A stretch of 64,000 nt of DNA from Shewanella zhangzhouensis (lineage in GTDB: Bacteria; Pseudomonadota; Gammaproteobacteria; Enterobacterales; Shewanellaceae), in contig NZ_CP080414.1 of assembly GCF_019457615.1 (NCBI RefSeq), forward strand, positions 1,796,501-1,860,500. The letters are read 5' to 3'. The notes below the pieces were generated by a model. The model was given only the letters and a program-made list of their open reading frames with translations, had not been told where the DNA came from and did not search any database. Both the position numbers and the translations under genes were made by a program. The stretch's first letter is position 1, and every line of letters starts with the position of its first letter. Below, one piece after another: positions 17,375 through 25,924 of the stretch.

Positions 17375-18682
17375 TCACAATAGGTTGAAGTCGTAATTGA
17401 CGATGATTCTGAAGTCGAGGAAATCGTCAGCGCCGGCAAAGTCGTCGTCCTGATCCACATAGGCTGCACGCATCCTCAGCCAAATGCGGTCACTCCAACT
17501 CTCTTTGAGCCGCCAATCCAGAGTCAGGTCGTATTCGGTTTCATCGGCGCTGGCGGCCGGGCCCGTCTCAGGGGTATCGCCATGAACGATATTGGTGAAA
17601 AGGCTCATGTCCCCCGGGCCCACCCGGCCCAAATCCAGCGAAAAGCCCAACATATAGGCATCTTCGCCGGCCCGGTCAAAGTCATCCACAATCACTGACA
17701 GGTAGTTGGCCGGGTTGCCAAAGGGCTTGATGATGCCGTGGTCTTCATCCGTGGTGCTGGCGCCAAAGCGCCAGCTGAATGGCCCATGTTTCAGCTCGAC
17801 CTTGGCGGCCAACATCTGGGTGTCAAAGTCGCCAATGAGTTCATCACCGCTGCTCTGTTGGGCTGTGTACTGCAGGTTGGCACTGATGGTACTGCCCTTG
17901 ACGATTTCGAAGGGGTGTTCGACCTTGGCAAAGAAGGTGTCGAAGGTGTCGAAGGTGCGCTGATATATGGCGCCCACAGTCGTGCCACCCGCTGCTATGT
18001 ATCTGGCACCGGCGAAACCTGTGCCCTCATCGCTGTCTTCAGCGCCCGCGGCCTCCGACATGGAGATAAAATCATCGTCGCTTTTGCCCTTTATCTTGTC
18101 CACATAGCCTGCCATGTAGCCAAAGCCACTTTTGGAGGTGTTGCCGATGGCAATGCCCTCAAAGGTGTTGGGCACCATACGGATATCGTGGCTGCCAAGA
18201 TAGGGCAGCTCGAAGCGCTGACGGCCTATGCGCATACCGTGGTTTTCGGCAAAGCGCACCGTCAGGTTGGCTTCGCCGAGCACGGTAAAACTCTCCTGCC
18301 CCGGCTTGAAAAGACCCGTGCCGTCCTTGTCGTCCGGCCCATAGAGCTTTTGTGAGGTGTACAGGGTGGCATTGACTCTGAGCCAGTCTCCCAGCCAGCC
18401 CGATTTGTACTCCAGAGCCCCCCCCAATGCCCAGCCAACGCTGTCAGCCTTGGTATCCCTGTCTCTGTCGAGATAATAGGTTCGGGGTTTGAGAATAAGG
18501 CTGGTGTCCTCCCAAAAGGCGGCCTTATCCGTGTCCGGGGTTTCTATGGGGTTTACATCGCTTTGCTGGTTCGGTTCATGGTCGCGCTCGTCTGATACCT
18601 GCTGCTGAGCCAGGGCAGTGACAGGCATAGTCACCGCCGGGGTCAGCACACAGGCCACGAGCCATAATGATTTCGTGGCCAT
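17375..18682 (-). CDS. OprD/alginate-export-like outer-membrane porin
   Basis: A 435-residue exported protein with a signal peptide (cleavage near ALAQQ), an acidic N-terminal linker, and a beta-barrel of alternating strands (for example LRVNATLYTSQKLYG, RIGRQRFELPYLGSHD) ending NYDFNLL. Family resemblance is to substrate-specific porins of the OprD or alginate-export type. It is preceded by an AGGACGG site. It sits 9 bases downstream of the amidohydrolase gene, so the two are probably translated together and may act on the same compound. Confidence 0.75.
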   Translation of the reverse strand: MATKSLWLVACVLTPAVTMPVTALAQQQVSDERDHEPNQQSDVNPIETPDTDKAAFWEDTSLILKPRTYYLDRDRDTKADSVGWALGGALEYKSGWLGDWLRVNATLYTSQKLYGPDDKDGTGLFKPGQESFTVLGEANLTVRFAENHGMRIGRQRFELPYLGSHDIRMVPNTFEGIAIGNTSKSGFGYMAGYVDKIKGKSDDDFISMSEAAGAEDSDEGTGFAGARYIAAGGTTVGAIYQRTFDTFDTFFAKVEHPFEIVKGSTISANLQYTAQQSSGDELIGDFDTQMLAAKVELKHGPFSWRFGASTTDEDHGIIKPFGNPANYLSVIVDDFDRAGEDAYMLGFSLDLGRVGPGDMSLFTNIVHGDTPETGPAASADETEYDLTLDWRLKESWSDRIWLRMRAAYVDQDDDFAGADDFLDFRIIVNYDFNLL

Positions 18683-18691
18683 AGTCCGTCC

Positions 18692-19864
18692 TTAGTTGCC
18701 GGTCTTCTTGCAGACTTGAGGGGCGTGGTAATCGAGGTTCATGAGGCGGAAGTAGTTTTCCCCCAGGGCAATATGACGAAACGCGTTGTCATCCATGAAC
18801 TTATGGGCTCTGCCGGTGACATCAAGCTCCTTGGCGTATTGGTCTCTGGCCTTGGTATTGGCGGCCACAAAGTCAGAGCCCGGCAAGATGCGGGTGGGGT
18901 AGGCGTTGAAGAAGTCGATAAATATCGGCCCCCACTGGTGGTAGGCGTTGTAGAGCACGTCCCAGGAGATATCCAGCATCAGGTTGGGATACTTATCCAG
19001 CAAGTCCTTCATGATGGACACGTGCAGGTTGGGCGGAATGGTGGTGAGTTCTTTCGACAGTCCCATGTGGGCCCAGACAATTTTATTGTCGGGATACTTA
19101 TCCAGCAGGTATTCCATCAACGGCAGATACTTGGTGGGGTCTTCATCCTTTCCGAGATCCGAGTGCAGGGTCACCGGAATATTGCGCTCACGCAGTACCG
19201 CCATAAAAGGTGCCCAGCCATCGATGCTCTCGAAGGTGGCAGGTTCATGCAGGTTGCCGACCAGAGCCTGTTTCATCACGTTAAGCTCACCGCTCCAGCT
19301 GAACATGCCGGGGTATTCTTTGTCATACAACTCGATGATTTGGACAATATTCTCCGGATGGGCAAGATCCATAAAGGTCATCGACAGCGTGATATGCAGA
19401 TTGTCGTGGGGATACGCCACCACTTCCATACCGTTGACAAAGTCATTCTTGATACTGGGCGAGGCGGGTACGCCCTGACAGTCGAGGTAGTAGGTACAGC
19501 CTGACTTGAGGTCAAGCACCTGGCCAATACCGAAATAGTTCACAAAACGCACGCTGGTTTTATCAAAGAGACCGAACAGCTCCTCGGGTGGGATGGCCGC
19601 GCCGCCAAAGGGCCTTGGGTGAAAGTGGGCATCCACCACCGAGGTATAGGGCTCTTTCTCGCGATCGTAACAAGCCTGCTCCTCGGGGGGGAGCTTGAAA
19701 GACGCCAGGGTGCGCGTGCTGGCGACCATGGCCTTTTCTGCAGGCGCGGCACTTTCTGCCTCGGGCGCCGACGCGGCGCAGGCCGATAAGAGTGCCAGGG
19801 TGGGCAAGGCGACAAAAAGTGGACTAAGTGCGTGGGCTACACGGGTGATGCGAGGTGCGTTCAT
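18692..19864 (-). CDS. Lipoprotein amidohydrolase (amidohydrolase_2 family)
   Basis: A 390-residue lipoprotein (lipobox LSAC, Cys29) with a TIM-barrel amidohydrolase. The metal motif D78-A-H80-F-H82 is followed by histidines in LHSDLGK and VWAHMGLS and an aspartate in ILPGSDF. Amidohydrolase_2 proteins are usually cytoplasmic hydrolases or decarboxylases, so a lipid-anchored periplasmic member is unusual. It heads a cluster with two porins, suggesting that a small carboxylate, ester or lactone is taken in and processed in the periplasm. AAGGAT precedes the start. No transcription regulator is adjacent. Confidence 0.8.
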   Translation of the reverse strand: MNAPRITRVAHALSPLFVALPTLALLSACAASAPEAESAAPAEKAMVASTRTLASFKLPPEEQACYDREKEPYTSVVDAHFHPRPFGGAAIPPEELFGLFDKTSVRFVNYFGIGQVLDLKSGCTYYLDCQGVPASPSIKNDFVNGMEVVAYPHDNLHITLSMTFMDLAHPENIVQIIELYDKEYPGMFSWSGELNVMKQALVGNLHEPATFESIDGWAPFMAVLRERNIPVTLHSDLGKDEDPTKYLPLMEYLLDKYPDNKIVWAHMGLSKELTTIPPNLHVSIMKDLLDKYPNLMLDISWDVLYNAYHQWGPIFIDFFNAYPTRILPGSDFVAANTKARDQYAKELDVTGRAHKFMDDNAFRHIALGENYFRLMNLDYHAPQVCKKTGN

Positions 19865-20135
19865 GGCGGATCCTTGTCGTTACATTCCGGTCAATGGAAT
19901 AAAACCGCGTGGCTGAACGAGTGCTGATGGAAATTTGCCTCGATTCAGTCGCTTGGCTGGTTTGAGGTACTCAAAAAAGAGTAGGCGGCTTTTTGCTGCT
20001 TTGGACTCGTGCGAAAGGATGATTTACAAGGGTATAAAGTATGATAGGTAAGGGGTATTTCTTTCGCTGTCGCTATGGTTTTATCGATTTTTTCTGATAA
20101 AACAGGGGAAGCCATTCACACTCCCGGGAAGTCTG

Positions 20136-20735
20136 ATGTTTAACCTCACTGCGCCACAATTGTCTGGAGAACTCGTTGTTCTCGAACCCCTCAGTCTGAA
20201 TCATGTTCCGGCGCTGCAACTGGCCGTGACTGACGGCAAACTGTGGGAGCTGTGGTATACCAGTGTGCCTGAGCCCGATGGCGTAAAGGCCTATGTCGAA
20301 AAAGCGTTGGCACAGCAAGCGCAGGGCAGTGCCATTCCCTTTGCCGTCAGGGCGCGTCACAGCGGTGAAGTGGTGGGCTGTACCCGCATTTGCAATCGGG
20401 TGCTTGAGCACAGACGGGCAGAGATTGGCTACACCTGGTATGGCAAGAGTACGCAGCGCAGTGGCATCAACACAGAGACCAAGTTGCTGCTGCTCGACTA
20501 CTGCTTTAATGAACTCGATTGCATTGCCGTAGAGTTTCGAACCCACTGGCACAATCAGGCGTCCCGCGAGGCCATTGCCCGTTTGGGGGCAAGACAGGAT
20601 GGTGTGCTGAGAAATCACCAAATTATGAAAGACGGCACTTTGAGAGACACAGTGGTGTTTTCGCTGTTGAACACTGAGTGGCCAGCGGCCCGCACGCACT
20701 TGCGCTTCCGTCTGGCGCGTCATGCCAGTGCGTGA
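20136..20735 (+). CDS. GNAT N-acetyltransferase (RimJ/RimL type)
   Basis: A 199-residue GNAT protein. It has the ELVVLEPLSLNHVPALQLAV N-terminus, a conserved GYTWYGKSTQRSGINTETKLLLLDYCF acetyl-CoA region near residues 105-135, and a HWHNQASREAIARLGARQDG segment typical of RimL-like enzymes. The substrate is unknown. It is weakly related to the GNAT at 14453 and is not a duplicate of it. The start at 20136 has GGAAG in front. It is separated from the upstream amidohydrolase by a 270-base divergent promoter region. Confidence 0.83.
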   Translation: MFNLTAPQLSGELVVLEPLSLNHVPALQLAVTDGKLWELWYTSVPEPDGVKAYVEKALAQQAQGSAIPFAVRARHSGEVVGCTRICNRVLEHRRAEIGYTWYGKSTQRSGINTETKLLLLDYCFNELDCIAVEFRTHWHNQASREAIARLGARQDGVLRNHQIMKDGTLRDTVVFSLLNTEWPAARTHLRFRLARHASA

Positions 20736-20845
20736 TAAAGCGCTGGCAAAAGGCGGTCTCAGGCAAAGGCTTAGGGCAATCAATACTTGATTGTCGTCCA
20801 CCGCTTCGTGTAGTTTTGCCAAAAACCTTGAAGGAAATCACAGTT

Positions 20846-21262
20846 ATGGCTTCAATGCGCGTTACATTCTCCCATCTTTTAGTCTCCCTGGGCCTGACTG
20901 CGGCCATCAGTTTGCCAGCGCTGGCAGGCGAAGCCGAAAAAGCCCTGGCAGGTGAACTGCTGGAATGTGCGGCCTATTATCAAATCAGCTCAGAGGCCAT
21001 TGCCGCCATGAATGCGCCGCAAATGCAGGCAGTGGGTGAGCGTCTTAAGGCCTCTGCCGATGAAAGTCTGGCTCTGGCAGGCAAATACTATGGTGAAGGC
21101 GACCTGGATGCGGCGCTCAAAGATACCCGCGACCGGCAGATAGCCTCCATGGCCGGTTCATCCAGTCTTGGTAACCTGATGGCCAAGTACAAGGAAAGTT
21201 GCAAGACCTTGCTGGCAAACCCCAACGCCAGGCTTGAATACTGGCAAATGGCGACCATGTAA
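20846..21262 (+). CDS. Small exported protein of unknown function
   Basis: A 138-residue protein with a signal peptide (cleavage near ALAGEA) and a helical mature domain of about 110 residues with two cysteines (LECAAYYQ and KESCKTLL) that could form a disulfide in the periplasm. I do not recognise the family. The ATG at 20846 follows AAGGAAA. The next ATG (20855) is a possible alternative. It ends at a strong terminator and appears monocistronic. Confidence 0.75.
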   Translation: MASMRVTFSHLLVSLGLTAAISLPALAGEAEKALAGELLECAAYYQISSEAIAAMNAPQMQAVGERLKASADESLALAGKYYGEGDLDAALKDTRDRQIASMAGSSSLGNLMAKYKESCKTLLANPNARLEYWQMATM

Positions 21263-21280
21263 GGCCATCATCCATTTTCC

Positions 21281-21305
21281 AAAACGCCCGTAAGGGCGTT
21301 TTTTT
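21281..21305 (+). terminator. Rho-independent terminator
   Basis: AAAACGCCC / GGGCGTTTT stem with a 4-base loop and following T run. Confidence 0.9.
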
Positions 21306-21389
21306 ATGGCTAAGCGAAAGCCTTAATGCGCCGGGACTGTCTATATCTTTAAGACCGGAAAATACCCTTGGTGTTAATGGAGGTTAGGG

Positions 21390-21770
21390 ATGAACATGGG
21401 ATTACTTGGGGTGGTAGTGCTTGCCATGGGCTATGTTACCTGGCTGTGGCGCTGTGTCAGGCGGGAGTCTCACGCCTTGCCTCAGGGCTCGTTACACTCG
21501 GGGCTCGCCAGTGCCCTTGTCCTGCTGCTGACCTGCGTGAATCTCATGCTGTTTGGCGCCTCGCTGAATCTTTTTTCACCAACTCAGGCGATGGTGCTCT
21601 GCTGCGTGTTTGCCCTCTTTTACGGTGTGCAAGCGGTGTGGCTGGCCGGACTCGCTTGGCTGGAGGAGTTACCCCAATCCATGGGGAGTCGTTGGCTGTG
21701 GCTGGGTAGCGCTGGGCTTTGCCTTGCCAGTTTGCTCGCCTGCGGCTTCTTCGATTCAATCTCTTTGTAA
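21390..21770 (+). CDS. Small membrane protein of unknown function
   Basis: A 126-residue protein with four hydrophobic segments (about 4-20, 38-58, 65-88, 100-120). A strong GGAGG ribosome site precedes the start at 21390. I do not recognise a family. It lies 108 bases before the ABC export operon and could be its first gene or a separate unit. No terminator is seen between them. Confidence 0.7.
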   Translation: MNMGLLGVVVLAMGYVTWLWRCVRRESHALPQGSLHSGLASALVLLLTCVNLMLFGASLNLFSPTQAMVLCCVFALFYGVQAVWLAGLAWLEELPQSMGSRWLWLGSAGLCLASLLACGFFDSISL

Positions 21771-21878
21771 TGAAACGTAAATCTCTATTGCAAAGCAGGG
21801 GAATTTATTAGAAAACAGGGGCACTAAATCGAATACCATCACTTAAACGTCCAGGATAGGACGTAAGAGCAAACCGTC

Positions 21879-22571
21879 ATGATATCGCTACAGGCATTGA
21901 CCAAGTCCTTCAGGATGGGGGACGCCGAAGTTCAGGCTCTCCGGGGCGTCGACATTCATATCCGCCAAAACGAATTTGTTGCCATCATGGGCCCCTCAGG
22001 CTCTGGCAAATCCACACTCATGAACATCATCGGCTGTCTCGACAGACCCACGTCAGGCAATTATCTGCTTAATGGCAGTGCCGTGGGCGGCTTGTCGGAC
22101 GATGCGCTTTCGGCGGTGCGAAATCGTGAAATTGGCTTTGTTTTTCAAAGTTTTCATCTGCTTCCCCGCCTATCTGCCCTGGACAATGTGCTCTTGCCGC
22201 TGCGGTTTTCCGAAACGCCCCGGGGCGACAGGCAACACGCCATCGAACTCCTGGAGCGGGTGGGTTTGGGGCAGCGGCTAGACCATCGCCCCAATCAGCT
22301 CTCCGGCGGTCAACGTCAACGGGTGGCCATTGCAAGGGCGCTGGTCAATCGCCCCACCTTGCTGCTTGCCGATGAACCTACGGGGGCGCTGGACTCCAAA
22401 ACCTCGGTGGAAATCATGGCGCTGTTCGATGAGCTGCATCAAAGCGGCCAAACCATAGTACTGGTGACCCACGAAGAAGAAGTGGCCGAGTGCGCCGGGC
22501 GGATCATCCGCATGCGCGATGGTGTGGTGCAACAGGACAAGCAAAAAAACCGGGAGGTGAGCAATGGTTAA
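21879..22571 (+). CDS. MacB/LolD-type ABC transporter ATP-binding protein
   Basis: A 230-residue ATPase with Walker A GPSGSGKST (38-46), Q-loop FVFQSFHLLP, signature LSGGQRQRV, Walker B LLLADEP and an H-loop in LVTHEEE. It is close to the MacB/LolD subfamily that drives mechanotransmission-type exporters. It is the first gene of a five-gene operon with overlapping ends. The next start overlaps this stop by 8 bases. It pairs with the FtsX-like permease four genes on. Confidence 0.93.
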   Translation: MISLQALTKSFRMGDAEVQALRGVDIHIRQNEFVAIMGPSGSGKSTLMNIIGCLDRPTSGNYLLNGSAVGGLSDDALSAVRNREIGFVFQSFHLLPRLSALDNVLLPLRFSETPRGDRQHAIELLERVGLGQRLDHRPNQLSGGQRQRVAIARALVNRPTLLLADEPTGALDSKTSVEIMALFDELHQSGQTIVLVTHEEEVAECAGRIIRMRDGVVQQDKQKNREVSNG

Positions 22572-23544
22572 TCCCAAGCCATTCGTTTTTGCCCTGGCCT
22601 TGTTACCCTTTTTCAGCCCTGTCGCCGGGGCACAGGCCCAGTGCGGCGGCGGTGATCAAAGCCTGCTGCTCACCGGCAGTATCAGTTCAGCCAAGTCACA
22701 GCCCTTTGCCGTGCCCAAAGCCGGCGACTCCTGGCGCCATCAAATTCAGTGGCTGTTTCCCGAAGGCAAACTTGCCAGCGTGGGGGACACCATAGTGATT
22801 TTCGACAAGAGCCAGATTGCCAATCAGATAGAGCAGCTCGAAGCCAGTCTGCTTCGGGTAAAAGCCCAGGAACAAAGCCAGGGCATAGATCTTGAATCGG
22901 CCTTGCTCTCTGCCCAGTTTGAGGTGCGCCGTGCCACCCTGGCGGTGGAAAAGGCCCGTCTCGATGCCTCTATTCCCGCCGAATATATTGCTGCCAAGGA
23001 ATATGCCGATAACCAGTTCAAACTGATGCAGGCCAATACCGAGCTTGAAAAGGCCAATCAGGCGCTGAAAGAAGCCGTTGAAAAGCGCAAGTCCAGCCTT
23101 GAACAATTGGCGATAGAAAAGCGCAAGGCCGAAGTCGAGCTCGGCGCCGCACTCTCGGCGCTGGATGCGCTTGAGCTTAAGGCCGACATCGCGGGGCCTG
23201 TGATCATTGGCCGCGACTGGAACGAAAAGAAATACCAGGCCGGTGACACGGTGCAGTTTGGTCGCCAGATTGCCAGCATTCCCGCGCTGGATGGTCTTGA
23301 GGCCTCGGCATGGGCCAACGAAGTTGATGTGGATAAAATTCGCCTGGGTCAGCCGGTATGCCTGTCGCTGGATGCCAAGCCCGGCCTGCAGGTGCAGGGC
23401 AAGGTGGCCAGTATTGGACGTCAGGCGGTGACCAAGAGCGCCTGGGGGCAAAGCAAATGGTTCCGAGTCGAAGTGGCCTTGAGTGATGCCGCAGGGCTTG
23501 AGCTGTCGCCTGGAATGAGCGTGATGGTGGAGGTGCAGCCATGA
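22564..23544 (+). CDS. HlyD/MacA-type periplasmic adaptor, first of three
   Basis: A 326-residue exported adaptor with a signal peptide (cleavage near GAQAQ). A barrel/lipoyl-type start is followed by a long coiled coil at about 80-200 (QLEASLLRVKAQEQ through KRKSSLEQLAIEKRKAEVEL) and a beta-barrel region ending GMSVMVEVQP. It is the shortest of three consecutive adaptors, and lacks the lipobox that the other two have. It overlaps both neighbours by a few bases, so translation is coupled. It should link the inner-membrane ABC pump to an outer-membrane channel or release substrate in the periplasm. Confidence 0.82.
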   Translation: MVNPKPFVFALALLPFFSPVAGAQAQCGGGDQSLLLTGSISSAKSQPFAVPKAGDSWRHQIQWLFPEGKLASVGDTIVIFDKSQIANQIEQLEASLLRVKAQEQSQGIDLESALLSAQFEVRRATLAVEKARLDASIPAEYIAAKEYADNQFKLMQANTELEKANQALKEAVEKRKSSLEQLAIEKRKAEVELGAALSALDALELKADIAGPVIIGRDWNEKKYQAGDTVQFGRQIASIPALDGLEASAWANEVDVDKIRLGQPVCLSLDAKPGLQVQGKVASIGRQAVTKSAWGQSKWFRVEVALSDAAGLELSPGMSVMVEVQP

Positions 23545-24725
23545 GCAAGCGGATGCAAACCGGATTGAAGGCGGTGTCACTGTGCATTGGTGCTGCGCTT
23601 CTGGGGGGCTGCGGCGACAGTGCGACTGTCGCCGTCGCCGAAGGGCAACTGGTGCAGCAGGTTGAGGTGACAGGGGTATTAACCTCTGCCGACACCCTGT
23701 CGATGATGCCGCCGGCCATGCGCCGGGTGTGGCAGTATCAGGTCAAGAGCCTCGCCCCCGAGGGCAAGGAAGTGAAACAGGGCTCTGTGGTGGCAAGGCT
23801 TGATACCTCGGAGCTGAATCAACGGCTGCAGGTAAAAAGTGCCGAGCTTGAGGCGACTGTGCAGGACATAGAAACCTCGCGCCTGAGAAACGCCAAAAAG
23901 CTTGAGGAGCTTAAACTCGAGCTTGCCGAAGCCAGGATGGAAGAAGAAAAGGCGCTGCGCAAGTTTGAACTGTCAGACGAAACAGTGGCGGCCATCGACA
24001 AAGAAAAGTACCAGCGCGATGCCATTATCGCCACCGAGAAAGTGGCCCTTATCGAGCGTAAATTCACTCTGGAGCAGGAGAGCATCAAGGGCCGCATGGC
24101 CATGCTCGATGGCGACAGGCAAAAGTTTGCGGCCGAAGTGGAGGCCCTCAAGCAGGGCATCGCCGCCATGAGCCTCAAAGCGCCCCGCGATGGCATGGTG
24201 GTGTATGGCACTGACCCCCAGGGCAACAAAATCAAGGAAGGCCAATCGGTGTTTGCCGGGGACGCGGTGTTTTCCATGCCGGATCTGGACCGGATGCAGG
24301 TAGCCATGGCCATACCCGAAGTAGAGGCCAACCGGGTCCGCGCAGGCCTCAGGGTCAAGATTCGATTGGATGCCAACCCGGAGCGGGTGTTTCACGGCAC
24401 CTTGTCGGAAACCGGCGCCGTGTTTCGCAGTAAAAATGACGATATCCCGCTGGTGGTGTTTGACGCCGTGGCCCGCTTTGATGAGGTGGACAAGGAGCTG
24501 ATGCGCCCGGGGATGACCGCCAAAATCAATATCGATGTGGTACAGGAAAAGCCTGCACTGCTGTTGCCTCTGGAGGCGGTGCATTACGAAGAAGGACGTC
24601 CCTTTGTGTGGCAATCGGGACTCTTTGGTGACAGTCGCCAATATGTGGCCCTGGGCGACTCAGGGCGCGACCGGGTGGTAGTGCTTTCCGGCTTGGCTGC
24701 GGGGGATGAGGTGATACTGAAATGA
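23541..24725 (+). CDS. HlyD/MacA-type lipoprotein adaptor, second of three
   Basis: A 394-residue adaptor with lipobox LGGC (Cys24), so probably anchored to a membrane by lipid. It has the lipoyl half-motif near residue 75 (VKQGSVVARLDTSEL), a coiled coil at about 95-210, and a beta-barrel and membrane-proximal domain to the end. It overlaps the first adaptor (4 bases) and the third (4 bases). It shares the general RND/ABC adaptor layout with MacA but has a longer charged helical hairpin. Confidence 0.85.
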   Translation: MSKRMQTGLKAVSLCIGAALLGGCGDSATVAVAEGQLVQQVEVTGVLTSADTLSMMPPAMRRVWQYQVKSLAPEGKEVKQGSVVARLDTSELNQRLQVKSAELEATVQDIETSRLRNAKKLEELKLELAEARMEEEKALRKFELSDETVAAIDKEKYQRDAIIATEKVALIERKFTLEQESIKGRMAMLDGDRQKFAAEVEALKQGIAAMSLKAPRDGMVVYGTDPQGNKIKEGQSVFAGDAVFSMPDLDRMQVAMAIPEVEANRVRAGLRVKIRLDANPERVFHGTLSETGAVFRSKNDDIPLVVFDAVARFDEVDKELMRPGMTAKINIDVVQEKPALLLPLEAVHYEEGRPFVWQSGLFGDSRQYVALGDSGRDRVVVLSGLAAGDEVILK

Positions 24726-25924
24726 AACGGCTACTGTTATTACCACTGCTGCCAATGGCGCTGCTGCTGGGCTGTCAGGAATCCACGGAAACAGCGGTTC
24801 TCACCATGAAAGTAAGCCGCAGCGATTTCAAGGTAGAAATACCTGCCCGTGGCGAGCTTGAGGCCAAAAGCGCCACGCCAGTGTCTGTGCCGGGTGGGCT
24901 TAGAGGTCCCCAGTCACTTGCCTGGATCCTGGACAATTTTTCTGAGGTGAAGGCCGGGGATGTGGTGGCCAGGCTCGATGGCCGCCGCGAGACGCTGGAG
25001 CTTGAGCTTGAAAAATACGATTTCAACAAGCTGGCACTGGATGGTGACATTCAGGCCGAAAAAAATCTCACCACGGCCCAGGAACTGGTGATAGGCAGGG
25101 ATGTAACCGAAGAAGAGCTCAGCCTGTCGGAGCGCTTTTTCACCGACGATGAGCGGGTTTACACCAAAATCGACATCATAGATCAGATGCGCAACAAGGA
25201 TTATCTGCAGGCGCGTTTGGGCTATTTCGATTGGGGTAAGGGTAGTCATGATGCCCAGGCAACCGCCGAGCTCGACCTTATCCGATTGAAGCAAAAAGGA
25301 ATTCAGGCAAAAATCGCCACCTACCAAAACAACCTGTCCCAGATGGAAATTACGGCGCCCCACGACGGCCTGTTTGTCATGCAGCCCGGCTGGAGCGGCG
25401 CCTTGCCCATGGCCGGTGACATGGTGTGGTCGGGGATCCCGCTGGGCACCTTGCCGGACACCTCTGTGATGCAGGCAAAGCTCTGGGTGCTCGAGTCCGA
25501 GGCGGTGGGACTTGCCGTAGACAAGCCCGTGGTGCTGACACTGGATGCGTACCCCGATAAGCCCTTTACCGGCAAGGTGACCCAGGTGGATGCCCTCGCC
25601 AAGCCCAAAGACAGGGACAGCCCGGTTAATTACTTTGAGTTTACGGTCACCCTGGATAACACCGACACCCAAATCATGTTGCCCGGCCGTCAGGTGCAGG
25701 CAAGGGTGTCGGCGCTGAGTGAAGACCAGGTGCTGGCCGTACCCAATCAGGCCATTTTTCAGCGTGAAGGCCGCTACTGGGTGTATGTCAAATCAGCGGA
25801 CGGATTTATCGAACAAACGGTTACGCCCGGCAGTCGCAGCCTGAACCGAACTGTGATCCTTGAAGGCCTGAAAGAAGGGGATGTGGTCGCCCTGACAGTA
25901 CCGCGCAGGAGAACACAGGCATGA
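24722..25924 (+). CDS. HlyD/MacA-type lipoprotein adaptor, third of three
   Basis: A 400-residue adaptor with lipobox LLGC (Cys18). The helical hairpin (about 95-205) is less regular than in its neighbours and contains a TEEELSLSERFFTDDERVY insert. The later beta domains (KLWVLESEAVGLAVDKPVV, VPNQAIFQREGRYWVYV) are typical of adaptors. The start overlaps the previous stop as ATGA, and its own stop overlaps the permease start. The sequence is clearly different from the other two adaptors, so this is not a recent tandem duplication. Confidence 0.85.
   Translation: MKRLLLLPLLPMALLLGCQESTETAVLTMKVSRSDFKVEIPARGELEAKSATPVSVPGGLRGPQSLAWILDNFSEVKAGDVVARLDGRRETLELELEKYDFNKLALDGDIQAEKNLTTAQELVIGRDVTEEELSLSERFFTDDERVYTKIDIIDQMRNKDYLQARLGYFDWGKGSHDAQATAELDLIRLKQKGIQAKIATYQNNLSQMEITAPHDGLFVMQPGWSGALPMAGDMVWSGIPLGTLPDTSVMQAKLWVLESEAVGLAVDKPVVLTLDAYPDKPFTGKVTQVDALAKPKDRDSPVNYFEFTVTLDNTDTQIMLPGRQVQARVSALSEDQVLAVPNQAIFQREGRYWVYVKSADGFIEQTVTPGSRSLNRTVILEGLKEGDVVALTVPRRRTQA

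Noticed and set aside
22696..23580. Open frame of 294 codons antisense to the first adaptor gene
   Set aside because: The plus strand has a coupled five-gene operon through this region; the antisense frame has no start signal.
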